Assembly (NCBI GenBank): GCA_014621425.1
Contig: JAANBB010000039.1
Coordinates: forward strand, 1-64,000
Source: Cylindrodendrum hubeiense
Lineage: Eukaryota > Ascomycota > Sordariomycetes > Hypocreales > Nectriaceae
Reading direction: 5' to 3'
DNA: 64,000 bases
Part shown: positions 10,954-21,187 of the stretch, in pieces
Layout: every line of letters begins with the position of its first letter
Position numbering within the stretch: position 1 is the first letter of the stretch
The notes under the pieces: model-generated
What the model saw: only the letters and a program-made list of their open reading frames with translations
The model's database searches: none
What the model was told of the DNA's origin: nothing
Made by a program: the position numbers and the translations under genes

Positions 10954-13318
10954 TCATTCCCAGTAGGGCAATCTCTCATGCTCACTGACCGCACACAAGG
11001 TTTTCGATTCCGAGGCCATCCAAAGGACGATGAAGTGGGAAGCCAGTAAGATCAAACTTGTTCCTAGGCCCCAAGCATAAGCTCCGCTTGGAATCAGGCT
11101 CCTGTGGTTCGGTCCAGTCATCAGTAATGGCCTCGTTAGTTGTGGCAAACCCAAGTCCAGGGCTGCCACAGCTACTAGCGGGATGCCAATCTGGGAGTTG
11201 ACCATGAACGGCCAGCAGCGCCGTGTCAATGACGCCATCTTAGCAAGAAAAAGACTCAGGCGCCCGATGTAGCTCAGTAGGGAAAGGTGTGACCCTGATA
11301 TGGCCACGATACGAAGGAACAGACCACCTAGCCTACTCCCCAGGATGTTCGAGAGGGTGCCAGGGGGTGCCATCAAGAGTGGGGGACTGAAGGATTCTCT
11401 TTCAGTTACTCCAAGCTGCTCATGGACATCGTTGGGGACAGCAGGGCTACGGACTCCCTCCTGGCTGCGGGATATTACCATCGAATGTGAGGTACGGTGA
11501 CGAGAGCCGGTCGGGTGAGCTTGTTCCTGGCGCATACTTCGCATGTCTGTAGATGGTGAGCTGTCCCTCTGGGAAGATCCGGGCCACTGGTCAAGCGGCT
11601 GGAAGCTATCCGGGGAGTTTGGGCGCGGGCGCTGGCGTGACCCTGCTTAACAGTAAGAGCAAGGCTTGTCAAGACATGAACAATACGACACTCACCTGGA
11701 ACCGGAGTACTAGGGGCTGCGGGGGAGTCAAGATTTTGGACCCTATTCCCGTTGATGCTGAGCGCAGGAACTGGGGTATGGTCCTCTCTCATATCAAAAC
11801 TCATCGATTCACCTCTCATCGCCTTTAGGACTTCGGTGGCGCTCGGGCGCTCGACGGGATTCAACGATAGCAACTTCTTCAAAAGCTGGTAGAGCTTCGA
11901 GGGGAGATCTGGGCGTTGTCTCCGCTCATCCTGGAAGCCTTGCCAGCGAGTAATCTCGGCTCTGAGTTCGTCGACATCCTCGAGCTCTTCTTGGACGGCA
12001 TTGGCATTCTGGTATGGCAATCTTCCGAAGCACATAAAGTATAGAATCATTCCCAGTGAAAAAATATCCGACTTGGTAGTGAAATTTCCGTAGCGTCCAG
12101 AAGATTCCATCCTAAGAACCTCGGGTGCGCAGTAGGATATGGTGCCAGTTGTACCAGAAGACTTTCGTACGGTGTTCTCGGGCTGGACTTCACCAAAGTC
12201 GCTAATGAGGCAAATCAGCCTTCCACCCTCACGATGCAGGAGGCAGTTGCTGGGTTTGAGATCGCGGTGGATATAGTTGGCGGCATGGAGATAGGCGACA
12301 CCTGAGGTGATGGCCTTAAAGAGCGAGTAGATTTCATCAAATGACAGTTGGCGGTGACCCGAAAACAGGTCTGTCGGGGGATCCAGTTGGCCCTTTGACC
12401 TTCGGCGCATCTGAGCCTTGAGTTCTTCTTTCGTTGCCTCTCTAGGTGCTCCGCCAACAAGGTATTGGTGAAGATCGCCGCCATTGCAATACTGCTGGAG
12501 AATATAGGCGCATGCCACGCTGGGGCCAAAACGGGTCAACCTGACATCTTCCAGCCAGACATGACGGTATGAGACGAGGTTTGGGTGTGACAGCTTGGCA
12601 AGCAATTCAACTTCGATGAGGACCTTCTCCAACCAGGCGTGGTCATCGCCCACGGGGACTCGTTTGCAAGCAAACTGACCCAGAGCACAGCCGTCGATTT
12701 CGTGGCGTACCAGCAGGACCACGCCTTTGCCTCCCTTTCCGAGGACTCTCTCCTCAACGAAGAACGTATTGAAGTAGCCTGGGCTAAAGGCATCCCGCCG
12801 TATCTTGCTTCCTGCGGTCGGGGCAACGCCGGGGGTGCTGGAGACGAACTCGGCGGTGCCGTCCTGGATCTCGGGGGGAGGGGGCGATGCCTGAGCTCCG
12901 GGACTGCTAGTATCTCGGAGGGCGGGTGTGAAAAACCTCCGTACGGGGCTTGGTGGTGCATTTTCGGGAACGGCATCGGCGTTGGCGGCGCGGAGCATGC
13001 GAAAGTAGTCGGGGTCGACGTAGGACTCGTGGCGGGCGCCAAAGGAGCGGTCATAGGGCCGTTCGGAGGAGGATGAGGGGCGGCCGGTAAGCGGCTGGTG
13101 GCAGGTGGGACATTCTGAGAGGCCTCGGATCTCGAGTCGGTGGGATGTCGAGTCGCGGACGACGATGGCGTTGTGATGACGGCTGTGCAGCTACGGTAAG
13201 CAGAGGGTCGGGTTGAGTGGGATGATGGAGAGTGACGGAGGGTGATGGAGGGTGAATGACGAATGACGTACAGGACAATCTCCCGGCCCTCGTGGGGTTG
13301 ATAGGGAATCAGCGACAT
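10954..13318 (-). CDS. iks1: Iks1-type serine/threonine protein kinase with hydrophobic C-terminus
   Basis: Three exons (13318-13272, 13182-11696, 11642-10954) encode 740 aa. The N-terminus MSLIPYQPHEGREIVL, then RHHNAIVVRD and a CPTCHQPL zinc-ribbon-like Cys-x2-Cys, is characteristic of fungal Iks1. The kinase domain shows a glycine loop GKGGKG (164-169), Lys189 in ACKRV, catalytic HRDLKPSN with Asp323, DFG with Asp344, and YCAPE. A loop of about 35 residues between the hinge and HRD helix is rich in Arg/Lys. The third exon shifts frame and adds a Ser-rich linker and several hydrophobic segments (about 590-740), consistent with membrane attachment as proposed for Iks1. Without the 53-nt intron the frame would end early, near 11475. 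Its targets are poorly known in any fungus, so the cellular role is left open. It is divergent from the Zn2Cys6 gene. Confidence 0.9.
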
Positions 13319-13940
13319 GATGGTGTAGCGACGGCGCGGGCATCGATCTCAGATGCCAGCGCAGCCGTCATGATGCGCAGGGAGGAGCGTCGTTGAAGCT
13401 ATTGATGTTATTGTCGAGGTGGGACGGGTGGTAAGGGGAGAAAGAAACGATTGGAGAATCGGAAGAGCAGGAGGCGTTTGTCGGCTGTTGCTGCTGATCG
13501 TCGTAAAAATAGGTGTGATGCACCAGGCGAGTGACGTACCTGCAGCAGGCGCTGTCACGCAACCCAGCACTTCCCCTATTAACAAACATAAAAAGTGGTT
13601 CGAAATCCGTTGGATTTTTCGAGTACGATTGAAGTTTTAGTTGCAATCTATTTCAACACCTGGGTGTGGTTTTGGCGGTTACCATCGTAGCTAGGTAGCA
13701 TTCAGTCTGCTAATTGCAGCATTTACACTTGTTGCAAGGTCTTCTCTTTCAGCTTTGGGTCACTTCATCCTCACCAAACAGATGTGCTCGTTTAACAAAG
13801 AATATGCCAAGATCCACTCCAAGTTCCCCATTTAGATCTCAAATGCCTTAAAGCTTGTTCAAGAATATGAGGGAGGTTGCCATGTCACGGGCGTCCAGTT
13901 TGCTGCTTAGGTCCAGGGTAGGTACCGGGTTACAAAGTGG

Positions 13941-13954
13941 CGGGTTCCTTCCCG
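13941..13954. promoter_or_regulatory. CGG-N8-CCG palindrome, candidate zinc-cluster site
   Basis: The bases CGGGTTCCTTCCCG form an inverted CGG/CCG pair with an 8-base gap; the surrounding GGCGGG/CCCGCC extends it to a 6-bp hairpin arm. It sits about 90 bp before the start of a Zn2Cys6 gene. Zinc-cluster dimers bind such CGG pairs, so autoregulation is possible, but a chance match in GC-rich DNA cannot be excluded. Confidence 0.35.
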
Positions 13955-13964
13955 CCGTGGCTCA

Positions 13965-13971
13965 TTATAAG
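13965..13971 (+). promoter_or_regulatory. TATA-like box of the Zn2Cys6 gene
   Basis: TTATAAG lies about 72 bp upstream of the chosen ATG, a plausible distance for a TATA element with a short leader. Confidence 0.35.
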
Positions 13972-14041
13972 CCACCGCCTGCGCACACCCACATCCCACT
14001 TACTTAAACTCACCCTCACGACACTCACCTCTGCCAAAACA

Positions 14042-15076
14042 ATGGCTGATCTCCGCCAGGCCTGCGATCGCTGCCACGACAAGAAACTAAGATGCCCAAA
14101 GCAAACTGGGTCCCAAACTTGCAGCCGCTGCGCAAAAGCCAGCGTTCCATGCATCTTCAGTCCTCCTACCAGGTCGCTGCTGCGAAATGGTGCTCTAGGA
14201 GACGGCCAACAGCCCGACATGGCGGCCTTCGACTGGGCTTCTCTGCTGGAACTCGACCAAGTATCCAATGGTAGTCCCAATGGCGACACAAGCCAGAACC
14301 CGAATCCCTTCACCATCACGCCACCTGTCAGCGACAACGCCGACACGCCCTCCCCAAGCAACATCTCCGAGTTGACCCATCTTATGGCCTCGCTAGATCG
14401 CATCCACGGCGACTTCCCATTATCTTCTATCCACAGGCACATGTCCATTGAAATGGTAAAGTATATATCGCAATCCGAAGCTGCACGATTCGACCTGCAG
14501 TCAACTCTCGAGCTTATGCTGCAGCAAGGACAGCAGCTGGCCCTGCTCTATCCCCAGGTTCTAAAGAAAGCGAAGCGCCATGCCAACCGGCCGCCAGAAG
14601 ACGACCTGTGCACCATTCCCGACTGTATGCACCATATGCGCCAATCTCTCCGAGCTAGGCAGCCGCCCATTATGGACCACTCTCTCCTAAACCTCCTGAT
14701 CGCCTGCCACCTGCGGTTGCTCGATATCTTTGACAACATCATGGATCATTCACGAGTCTGCGCCAGCCTCTTCTCAACTTTGCCTAAGGAAAGCGAGCCT
14801 AATTTTGCCATTCCCGAGATTCGGATCGGCTCATTCGTGGCACCCAGGGACTCTGCTGCGTCTATAATGACGACCATGTTGGTTGAGCTTCAGTCTTCAC
14901 TGGAAGCAAGATGTCGAGACTTGTCTGAAATGGTCATATCTGCTGCCGATGAGACTTCTCTTGACTCCCGCGTGCTTAGCTTGCAATGCGAAGCCCTCGC
15001 TCTACGCGCGGTCGGCACACTGGCCGACATCAAGGAACTCAGGGCAAAACTGTTCAGCTCCGGGATCCTTAAATGA
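14042..15076 (+). CDS. Zn2Cys6 (C6 zinc cluster) transcription factor
   Basis: A single exon of 344 aa. The ATG at 14042 is used because the DNA-binding domain begins right after it. Cys8, 11, 18, 27, 30 and 37 form the canonical C-x2-C-x6-C-x8-C-x2-C-x6-C binuclear zinc cluster (ACDRCHDKKLRC ... CSRC ... C), with the basic residues KK between the second and third cysteines. The rest is a short, mainly helical region without the full MHR (fungal-specific TF) domain, the size and layout of small pathway regulators such as AflR-type proteins. Its targets are unknown. The next gene downstream on the same strand is an MFS exporter 1.8 kb away, so it could control that transporter; this is inference. 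The CGG-N8-CCG palindrome in its promoter suggests self-control. Confidence 0.9.
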   Translation: MADLRQACDRCHDKKLRCPKQTGSQTCSRCAKASVPCIFSPPTRSLLRNGALGDGQQPDMAAFDWASLLELDQVSNGSPNGDTSQNPNPFTITPPVSDNADTPSPSNISELTHLMASLDRIHGDFPLSSIHRHMSIEMVKYISQSEAARFDLQSTLELMLQQGQQLALLYPQVLKKAKRHANRPPEDDLCTIPDCMHHMRQSLRARQPPIMDHSLLNLLIACHLRLLDIFDNIMDHSRVCASLFSTLPKESEPNFAIPEIRIGSFVAPRDSAASIMTTMLVELQSSLEARCRDLSEMVISAADETSLDSRVLSLQCEALALRAVGTLADIKELRAKLFSSGILK

Positions 15077-16853
15077 GGGTCTTTGATCCTCTGCGACACA
15101 CAATGTTCTGTCTACCACATTGAGACATTTGTCAGCAAATCGAGCTGAAAGACTCGCAACAACTCATCCCTCTATCGGGTGCAGTAACCAAGACAGGCCA
15201 GGACGGGATCGAACCACCGCAGACCCGAGGACAGCCCTATATAGTACTGCAGTCCGTAAGAAACTACAACGTACCGTCAAGCAATAAATGGCAGGGGCGC
15301 GCTACCATCCTCGCCAATCTCGGTAGCCTGCTCTCCTATTGCTCGGCCGCTTACCATTTGGGGTTTCGTCTCAAGCTGCAAGCACTCAAACAACGGTCCA
15401 GTATCTTACCACACCACCGAGGCTAGTTTGGGTAGGCCGGTTAATACACAAGCACGTACAGCAGACGCGAAAGGGCGAGTGCGTGCCGACTTCCGCGCCA
15501 CGGGCATTAGCGGGGAATGGCGACCGGCGTTGAGGAGTCGGTCGGCCGAGAAGATCCAAGGACCTGAAATCGCGGAGACCAGGGTCCTCGACTCCTTGTT
15601 CGCCAATGTCACCCCAGAGGCCCATCGGATACCCACTCCGACGCCCTTCCACGTCTGGGGACTCTCCCTGACCCTCCATGAAGCGACTGAACCACATGGT
15701 GGAGTACACCAGAGACCAATCAGGCCAGAAGACTTGAGCACCTCTGATTCTTGTTGGATTCTTGCAACCGGGGCGGCCCTGGGGCTCTTCGGGTACATGT
15801 GAACGAGATGTGTCTGCTGTTCTCGACTAAGCCAAACCAAGCCAAGCCTGGCCAAATACACGGGGTCTTCCAAGACTCCGAAGGGCTTCTGAGAAATAAC
15901 ACCTGTTTGCGGAGAGGCATGGGCCCAAGGTAGGGGAACAATGGATCCGAAGCGACAGCAGGGGTGGCGGAGATTGGGACATCCGTGGTACTGGTAGGAT
16001 CTAATCGGATGAGGCGACGAAATGCCTGGGCCACGAACGGCAACAATCTTCATTTCCCTCCGTCTTACTTTTTCTCATAGTCTCCGTCCCCCTCTCGTTT
16101 CTTTGTCTCGCAATCTTACCGACTCTCCTCATATCGTGTTCACTTGCTGTTCCTCATCAATTACCTACCGACTTGACCACCCGTTTCCGCTCACCCGCCA
16201 AGACGGCCCCAACATCAACGTTATAGAGTTGCGAAGAAGGCAACCAACTCTGCCAAGCCGTACCGTGGCTGTGCCTACTACGTGAGTCATGTCTGGAAGC
16301 CTTGCCAAGGCCCAAAAATCCTGATTCGGACTCGATCCGATGTCTTCTCTCTTCCCTTCTCACGTTCGTCTTTGTGGTTTTTTTTTGTCGAACCACCACT
16401 CTTGTCATCTCGCCCTGAACTGACTGGAACTTCCCCGCTGCTTAGTGGTCACTTTTAGTGGACGATCAGTGGATGCTTCAGTGGATCGCACCCCCAGGCC
16501 CGCTATAAACGGCTCCCCTGCAGGGCTTCTCCGCACCATATTTGGGCACTTGTCCACTGTTGGCTCGCTGGAATTGAGCTACTTTCTGGGGAACGCCAAC
16601 CGAGTCAAGCTTAACTGGGAAACTTTTTCCGTAGCGGTACGTACCCACCCACCCACCAGGACATCCCCGGAACTCGCGGTTACGATAATTGGTTGAACCA
16701 GTTATTGGAACCTCATCAACCATCAAGCATCACTTATACAATATGACAATTGCTGTTTCGTGCGGATCAATTCGAATCGACGATGTCATTGAGGGCCAAG
16801 GAGCTAATACTCACCCTTTCTCATTGATAGGATAGACGAATCCTACGGCCACA
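15077..16853. other. 1.8 kb intergenic region, leader of the MFS gene
   Basis: Several overlapping frames (for example 15406-16053 on -) look like chance. From 16040 to 16190 the + strand is CT-rich, as in fungal leaders. A donor GTGAGT at 16282 and an acceptor TGATAG ending at 16830, with GCTAAT at 16803, would fit an untranslated leader intron of about 550 nt, which is inference. A tRNA-like T-arm on the minus strand near 15200 was examined and rejected. Confidence 0.5.
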
Positions 16854-18926
16854 ATGGCCAACGATTCTACCAACCCATCCGATCACCACGATGAACCCGC
16901 AACTGCATCTCTCGGCTTAAAGCGAGAGCCTACCAGAGAGGAGAAAACACGTGAGGCCATTGATGAGGGCCACGACGCCGATATTCCCAGCAACATCGGG
17001 TTCATTCTGACCGAGGCCGAAGAACGCAAGCGACGAGAGAGCATTGTCAGCAGTCGACGTGCAAGGAGGAGTAGCAGCGTCGCTGGTGACCACGACAGAG
17101 TGCGCAAGGATCTGGAAAAACATGAAAGTAAAGAACATCCAGACCTTGAGAAACATGTCTTGGGAGATGAGAATCAAGACGACGAAGATGAAGACAAAGA
17201 GGACGAGGACGAGGATGGAGATATCACTTCAAGCAGCGAGAGCGACATTGTTTGGTGGGACAGCGATACTGATCCTGAAAATCCATACAACTGGGCTCGT
17301 TGGAGGAAAGTTCTCAATTGCGTCCTGGTCAGTGCATTGACATTTGTTACCCCTCTAGCGTCGTGTAAGTTCTATTCGTCTCCTTGCTTAATTGGCCCTT
17401 GACTGGCTGTCTGATGACATGCCAATCCACGAGTTCAAGAGCTAATTTGAACTGCCCGCAGCCATGTTCGCCCCTGGTGTTCCAGAATTAATGATCGAGT
17501 TTGAGAGCAAGAGCACTGAGCTCGCCTCCTTCTGCGTCTCCGTCTACGTCCTTGGCTTCGCTGCTGGACCAATGATATTTGCCCCTTTATCTGAATTGTT
17601 TGGACGCATTATTATCTATCACATCTGCAATGTTGGGTTTATTGGTATGCTTGCCTCGTATTCTACGCCCCTCTTTCTCAAGATCAACACTAACTATCTC
17701 CCACAGTCTTCCTCATCGCATGTGCCAAAGCGCCTACGCTCAATGCCCTTATTGCATTCCGCTTTCTCAGTGGCATATTTGGATCAGCTCCTATTACCAA
17801 CGGCGGAGGTACTATCGCCGACATGATCGTCCAAGAGAAGCGCGGTGCTGCCATGGCCAGCTTTGCCATTGGTCCTCTCCTTGGTCCCATCATCGGCCCG
17901 GTTGTCGGTGGCATCGTGTCAGACGCTCTTGGCTGGCGCTGGGTTTTTTGGATCCTCACTATCATCTCTGGAACGCTCTCAGCTATCTTCTTGATTTTCT
18001 CTGGCGAGACATACGCCCCTGTGATCCTGAAGAGGAAAACGGAGCGGCTCCAAAAAGAGACGGGCAACCTCCGTCTGCGTTCTAAGCTTGACGCTGGACT
18101 GAGCCCAGCTGACTATTTCAAGCGCGGCATCCTGCGTCCCTTCAAGATGCTCGCCTTTTCTCCCATCTGTATCATCTGTGGCCTCTACGTCGGCCTTGCA
18201 TACGCCTACCTCTATCTCATGTTCACCAGTCTCACACCCTTGTTTATGCGCATATACGGCTTCAGCACAATCAACGCTGGGCTGACATTCCTTGGCCTCG
18301 GTGTCGGTAGCATGATTGGTGTTTTGTATTTTTCTGTGTCTAGCGACCGTCACATTAAGAAGATGGCCGCCCGGGACAAGGAACGCGCGGCTGAAGCTTC
18401 GCAGGTTGATGGTGGAGAGGGTGGCACTCGGGATGACGACTCGGCCTCAACTGCCAGCGGAATGAAGCCTGAGTATAGACTACCTCCGCTGAGGATTGGT
18501 GCTATTTTGCTACCGGCAGGGTTGTTTATTTACGGCTGGACAGCTGAGTATAAGGTTCATTGGATCGCGCCCATCATCGGAACTGCTGTCATTGGTGTTG
18601 GAAACCTCATCATCTTTATGGTTTGTTCTCTTCGCGCTCTCATTCGACGTTTACCACTGCTAACCAATCAACCGCAGTCACTCCAGATGTATCTCGTCGA
18701 CAGCTTCACCATCTACGCCGCCTCGGCACTGGCCGCTAACGCAGTCATGAGGTCAATCGCGGGTGCTGTGCTACCTCTGGCTGGTATTCCTATGTATGAT
18801 AAACTCGGCATGGGCTGGGGCAACAGCTTGCTTGGGTTCATTGCGGCCGCGCTCTTACCGGCTCCCTGGCTTTTCATGAAGTATGGCGAATATTTAAGAA
18901 AGAAGTTTGAGATTAAGGACCTTTAA
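16854..18926 (+). CDS. MFS drug:H+ antiporter (DHA1 family)
   Basis: Four exons (16854-17364, 17462-17644, 17707-18620, 18678-18926) give 618 aa. About 150 N-terminal residues are hydrophilic and cytosolic, with a run of Asp/Glu (ENQDDEDEDKEDEDEDGD) and WWDSDTDPENPYNW, the fungal DHA1 pre-TM1 motif. Twelve membrane segments follow. The TM2-3 loop reads APLSELFGR (motif A) and TM5 holds the antiporter motif C as FAIGPLLGPIIGPVVGG. A central cytosolic loop is charged. The last intron (18621-18677, 57 nt) keeps frame and would otherwise insert 19 residues into a membrane helix (NLIIFM/SLQMYLVD). Relatives export polyamines, azoles, mycotoxins and other small hydrophobic compounds; the substrate here is unknown. 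The zinc-cluster gene upstream may control it. Confidence 0.9.
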
Positions 18927-19651
18927 GGTAAGGCGTGGGTGGCTAAAACTGTCTATTGCGATTCATTTCAATCGGCGTTTTTGAGACACGGTGGTTTTAT
19001 TAGATAAACGAAACAAGCGCACAGGCTGTAACATTGTATCTGAAAGAAATAATAGACAACCCTATGGTGTAACTTCCTAAGCCCCTTTCTATCATGGCAA
19101 ACTGTTCCAGGAGCATTCTTCCGTAAATGCCTTTAACTAATCTTGGACCTTAGATACGTACTAGTTAAATACTTTGAAGTTGCATCAAGAGTAGTGGTTT
19201 GGAACCTACTCAGAAAGCGACCACCTGGGAATTGTCTTGGGCTGGGCTCTAAAAATAGATACACATTTTGTATCCTGTCCGCTGAACTTTATCCGACTGT
19301 TTTGAGCCCAATTGTGAAATTCCATCATGTGACTATTATTTTCTCCCGTGTACTTTCAACTTACGGTTTTAAAGCTGCTGTCCGTTTCTTTGTAACTATT
19401 ACGTGTTGTGGTGTTAGTGCTTGAAGCATCCACCAACTTCGAGCAGGCACCAGAACCACTGTGCGGAGGGGACAGTGCTAACAGGCGCATGCACTATGCG
19501 CTGATATCATCCTCCCACTTTTTTCCATTGCCCCTCCATCCGTTTGATTCACACCCAACTGCCCCACGTTCAAGGTTTTTGTCACCACCAACAATACCAC
19601 AACTTTCCGACTCGACACGACCGAATACACACGACGACACATTTAGCCAAG
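18927..19651. other. intergenic
   Basis: 3' region of the MFS gene, AT-rich between 18950 and 19400, then a CT-rich leader before the next gene. No gene is supported. Confidence 0.6.
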
Positions 19652-20390
19652 ATGGATCCTCTTGATAGCATGTCGGGCGGGCCCATCCCCAAGAACTTTG
19701 ACGCCGAGAACGCCGAGAACAACGAGGATGTGAGTTGCCCCACGTCATGGCAGACCTAGAACGCCAGAGTTGCCGGGACTTTTGACTGACCTCGTTTCTC
19801 TAGATCGAGAAGCAGTTTGCTGTCAAGGGTATGTGCTACTATAGCCAAACAAATCGGAAAGTTCACCTCCAGCTGACATTCCGTCCTTAGTCGTCCAGCA
19901 CATGCAGACCTACTGGTCCATCCTCGAAATGGTCAAGGGCTCGACCCTTCGCCTGACCAAGATTGACGACGACATCTACGAGCACCTCAAGACCGACATC
20001 CCCGAGTTCGATGCCGCTGCCACCATTAACGAGGATGAGATGAAGAGCAAGCAGGGCAAGGACAAGTGGCGCAAATTCATGATGGCCTACGAGAAGAAGG
20101 TCGACGACTACAACTTTGGCACCATGGTCCGCAACAGCGCCAAGTCCGAGTACGAGGAGAACACCACTATTTTTGGTATGTGAACTGAACCCGAGTTTGA
20201 TGACTCAAGCCCGCTGACAACCTATACAGTGCCGCGCATGCAGTTCTACGCTGTTGAGATTGCCCGGTAAGTACCACTTCCCGCCCGAGCTGGGAGCCAC
20301 TGTATCCTAACACTATACTGCAGAAACCGCCTCGGCTTGAACGACTGGATCTACGAGCAGGCCCAGGCCGAGAAGGCCAAGGCCAAGTAA
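19652..20390 (+). CDS. pbdc1: PBDC1 / Ypl225w (Chp1) family, eEF1A chaperone
   Basis: Five exons (19652-19729, 19804-19828, 19891-20175, 20230-20266, 20324-20390) make 163 aa. The protein reads MDPLDSMSGGPIPKNFDAEN, then EKQFAVKVVQHMQTYWSIL, LRLTKIDDDIYEHLKTDIPE, a helical middle, TIFVPRMQFYAVEIARNRLG and a Lys/Ala end. This is the small PBDC1 domain, historically misnamed for polysaccharide biosynthesis. Yeast Ypl225w/Chp1 binds nascent eEF1A on the ribosome and protects its folding, so a cytosolic ribosome-associated role is expected. The gene is cut by introns on both sides of two very short exons (25 and 37 nt), yet every junction restores the conserved frame. Length matches the family. 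It is not linked functionally to the flanking transporter genes. Confidence 0.9.
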
Positions 20391-21187
20391 ATCAGATCTA
20401 AAAACCAGAAAAGCACCAAAAAGCACACACCACACCGGCAATGCCCCATCTCGCCGAGCGATGACCGACCGCGGACCCAAGAAGCTCCGTTTAGTTGAAA
20501 TCGGCGGTTGAGAAGAGGAGGAGAAAACGCAGGGCCTTGCTCGTGTGGCTCACTGTAGAGCCACTATGGAGTTAAGGCAGTCAGGTCCTTGAATTGTATC
20601 CGAACTTGAGCCTTACGTTCTCTCGAGCCTGAGTGTTAGGGATGACATGTCTGTAGATACTGGAATGTTCAGTGATACCCAATATACAAGGCAATGTCTT
20701 TGTCCACCACTTTTAGGCCGCCCTCACTAGCAACCTCGTGATGTGATGTATCGGTTCCAACTATGTTTTGTCACCTGAGATGGCAAATCACGTAGCAAGC
20801 ATGGAACATCGTTCATCTGACAATTTTAGTTTGCTATCGGTATCTTCTGGTGGAAACATGTGCAGTTTGTTGAACCGGTTAGTGCCACCACTCTCCTGAG
20901 CGTCATGGGCGAATAGACAAAGAAATTGTTAAGCAAGGTGGGAAATTCTGATACAAAAGGGAACAAGCAGTGCGTTTAGAGCACGCCTAATTCCGACCGA
21001 GGGTGATTCACTGTCCCTCCCGCTATCCGCTTTGACTTCTTCACCTGCGTCAACACCGTGACTAGCATTGCCAAAATAATGCCATTTCACCACAGCAGAA
21101 GCTGCAAAATCTGTCGTCAGAAGACTAGATGAGTAAGGATGCTCCTTGATACCTACCTATCACGTTTTCCTCCAAGTTATCTGGCAC
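20391..21187. other. intergenic, contains a short upstream ORF
   Basis: 3' region of PBDC1 and promoter/leader of the next gene. The only notable item is a 17-codon upstream ORF at 21079-21132, listed separately. Confidence 0.55.
21079..21132 (+). promoter_or_regulatory. upstream ORF (17 codons) before the unknown gene
   Basis: ATG..TGA encodes MPFHHSRSCKICRQKTR, ends 55 bases before the main ATG and is followed by GTAAGG. It could reduce translation of the downstream frame. It might also be a remnant of an exon, but the in-frame TGA precedes the GT, so it cannot be spliced on as it stands. Confidence 0.35.

Larger units (their letters stand above)
13319..14041. other. divergent intergenic region (IKS1 / Zn2Cys6 promoters)
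   Basis: This is a shared upstream region of two divergent genes. On the side of the regulator it holds a GC palindrome and a TATA-like box, listed separately. No coding region is supported. Confidence 0.6.

Noticed and set aside
13937..14041. N-terminal extension of the zinc-cluster protein from GTG at 13937
   Set aside because: It is not an ATG, it would overlap the TATA-like box, and the cluster starts normally seven residues after the ATG at 14042.
15185..15335. tRNA-like signal on the minus strand: GGTGG-TTCGATC-CCGTC T-arm followed by CTGGCCT
   Set aside because: The T-arm folds, but no matching 5' acceptor strand and D-arm lie at tRNA distance. The nearest partner (AGGCTAC) is about 130 nt upstream with a mismatch and no good A box or anticodon stem.
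15406..16053. 215-codon minus frame between the zinc-cluster gene and the MFS gene
   Set aside because: There is no recognisable domain, the opposite strand has an overlapping frame, and the composition is like non-coding leader DNA.
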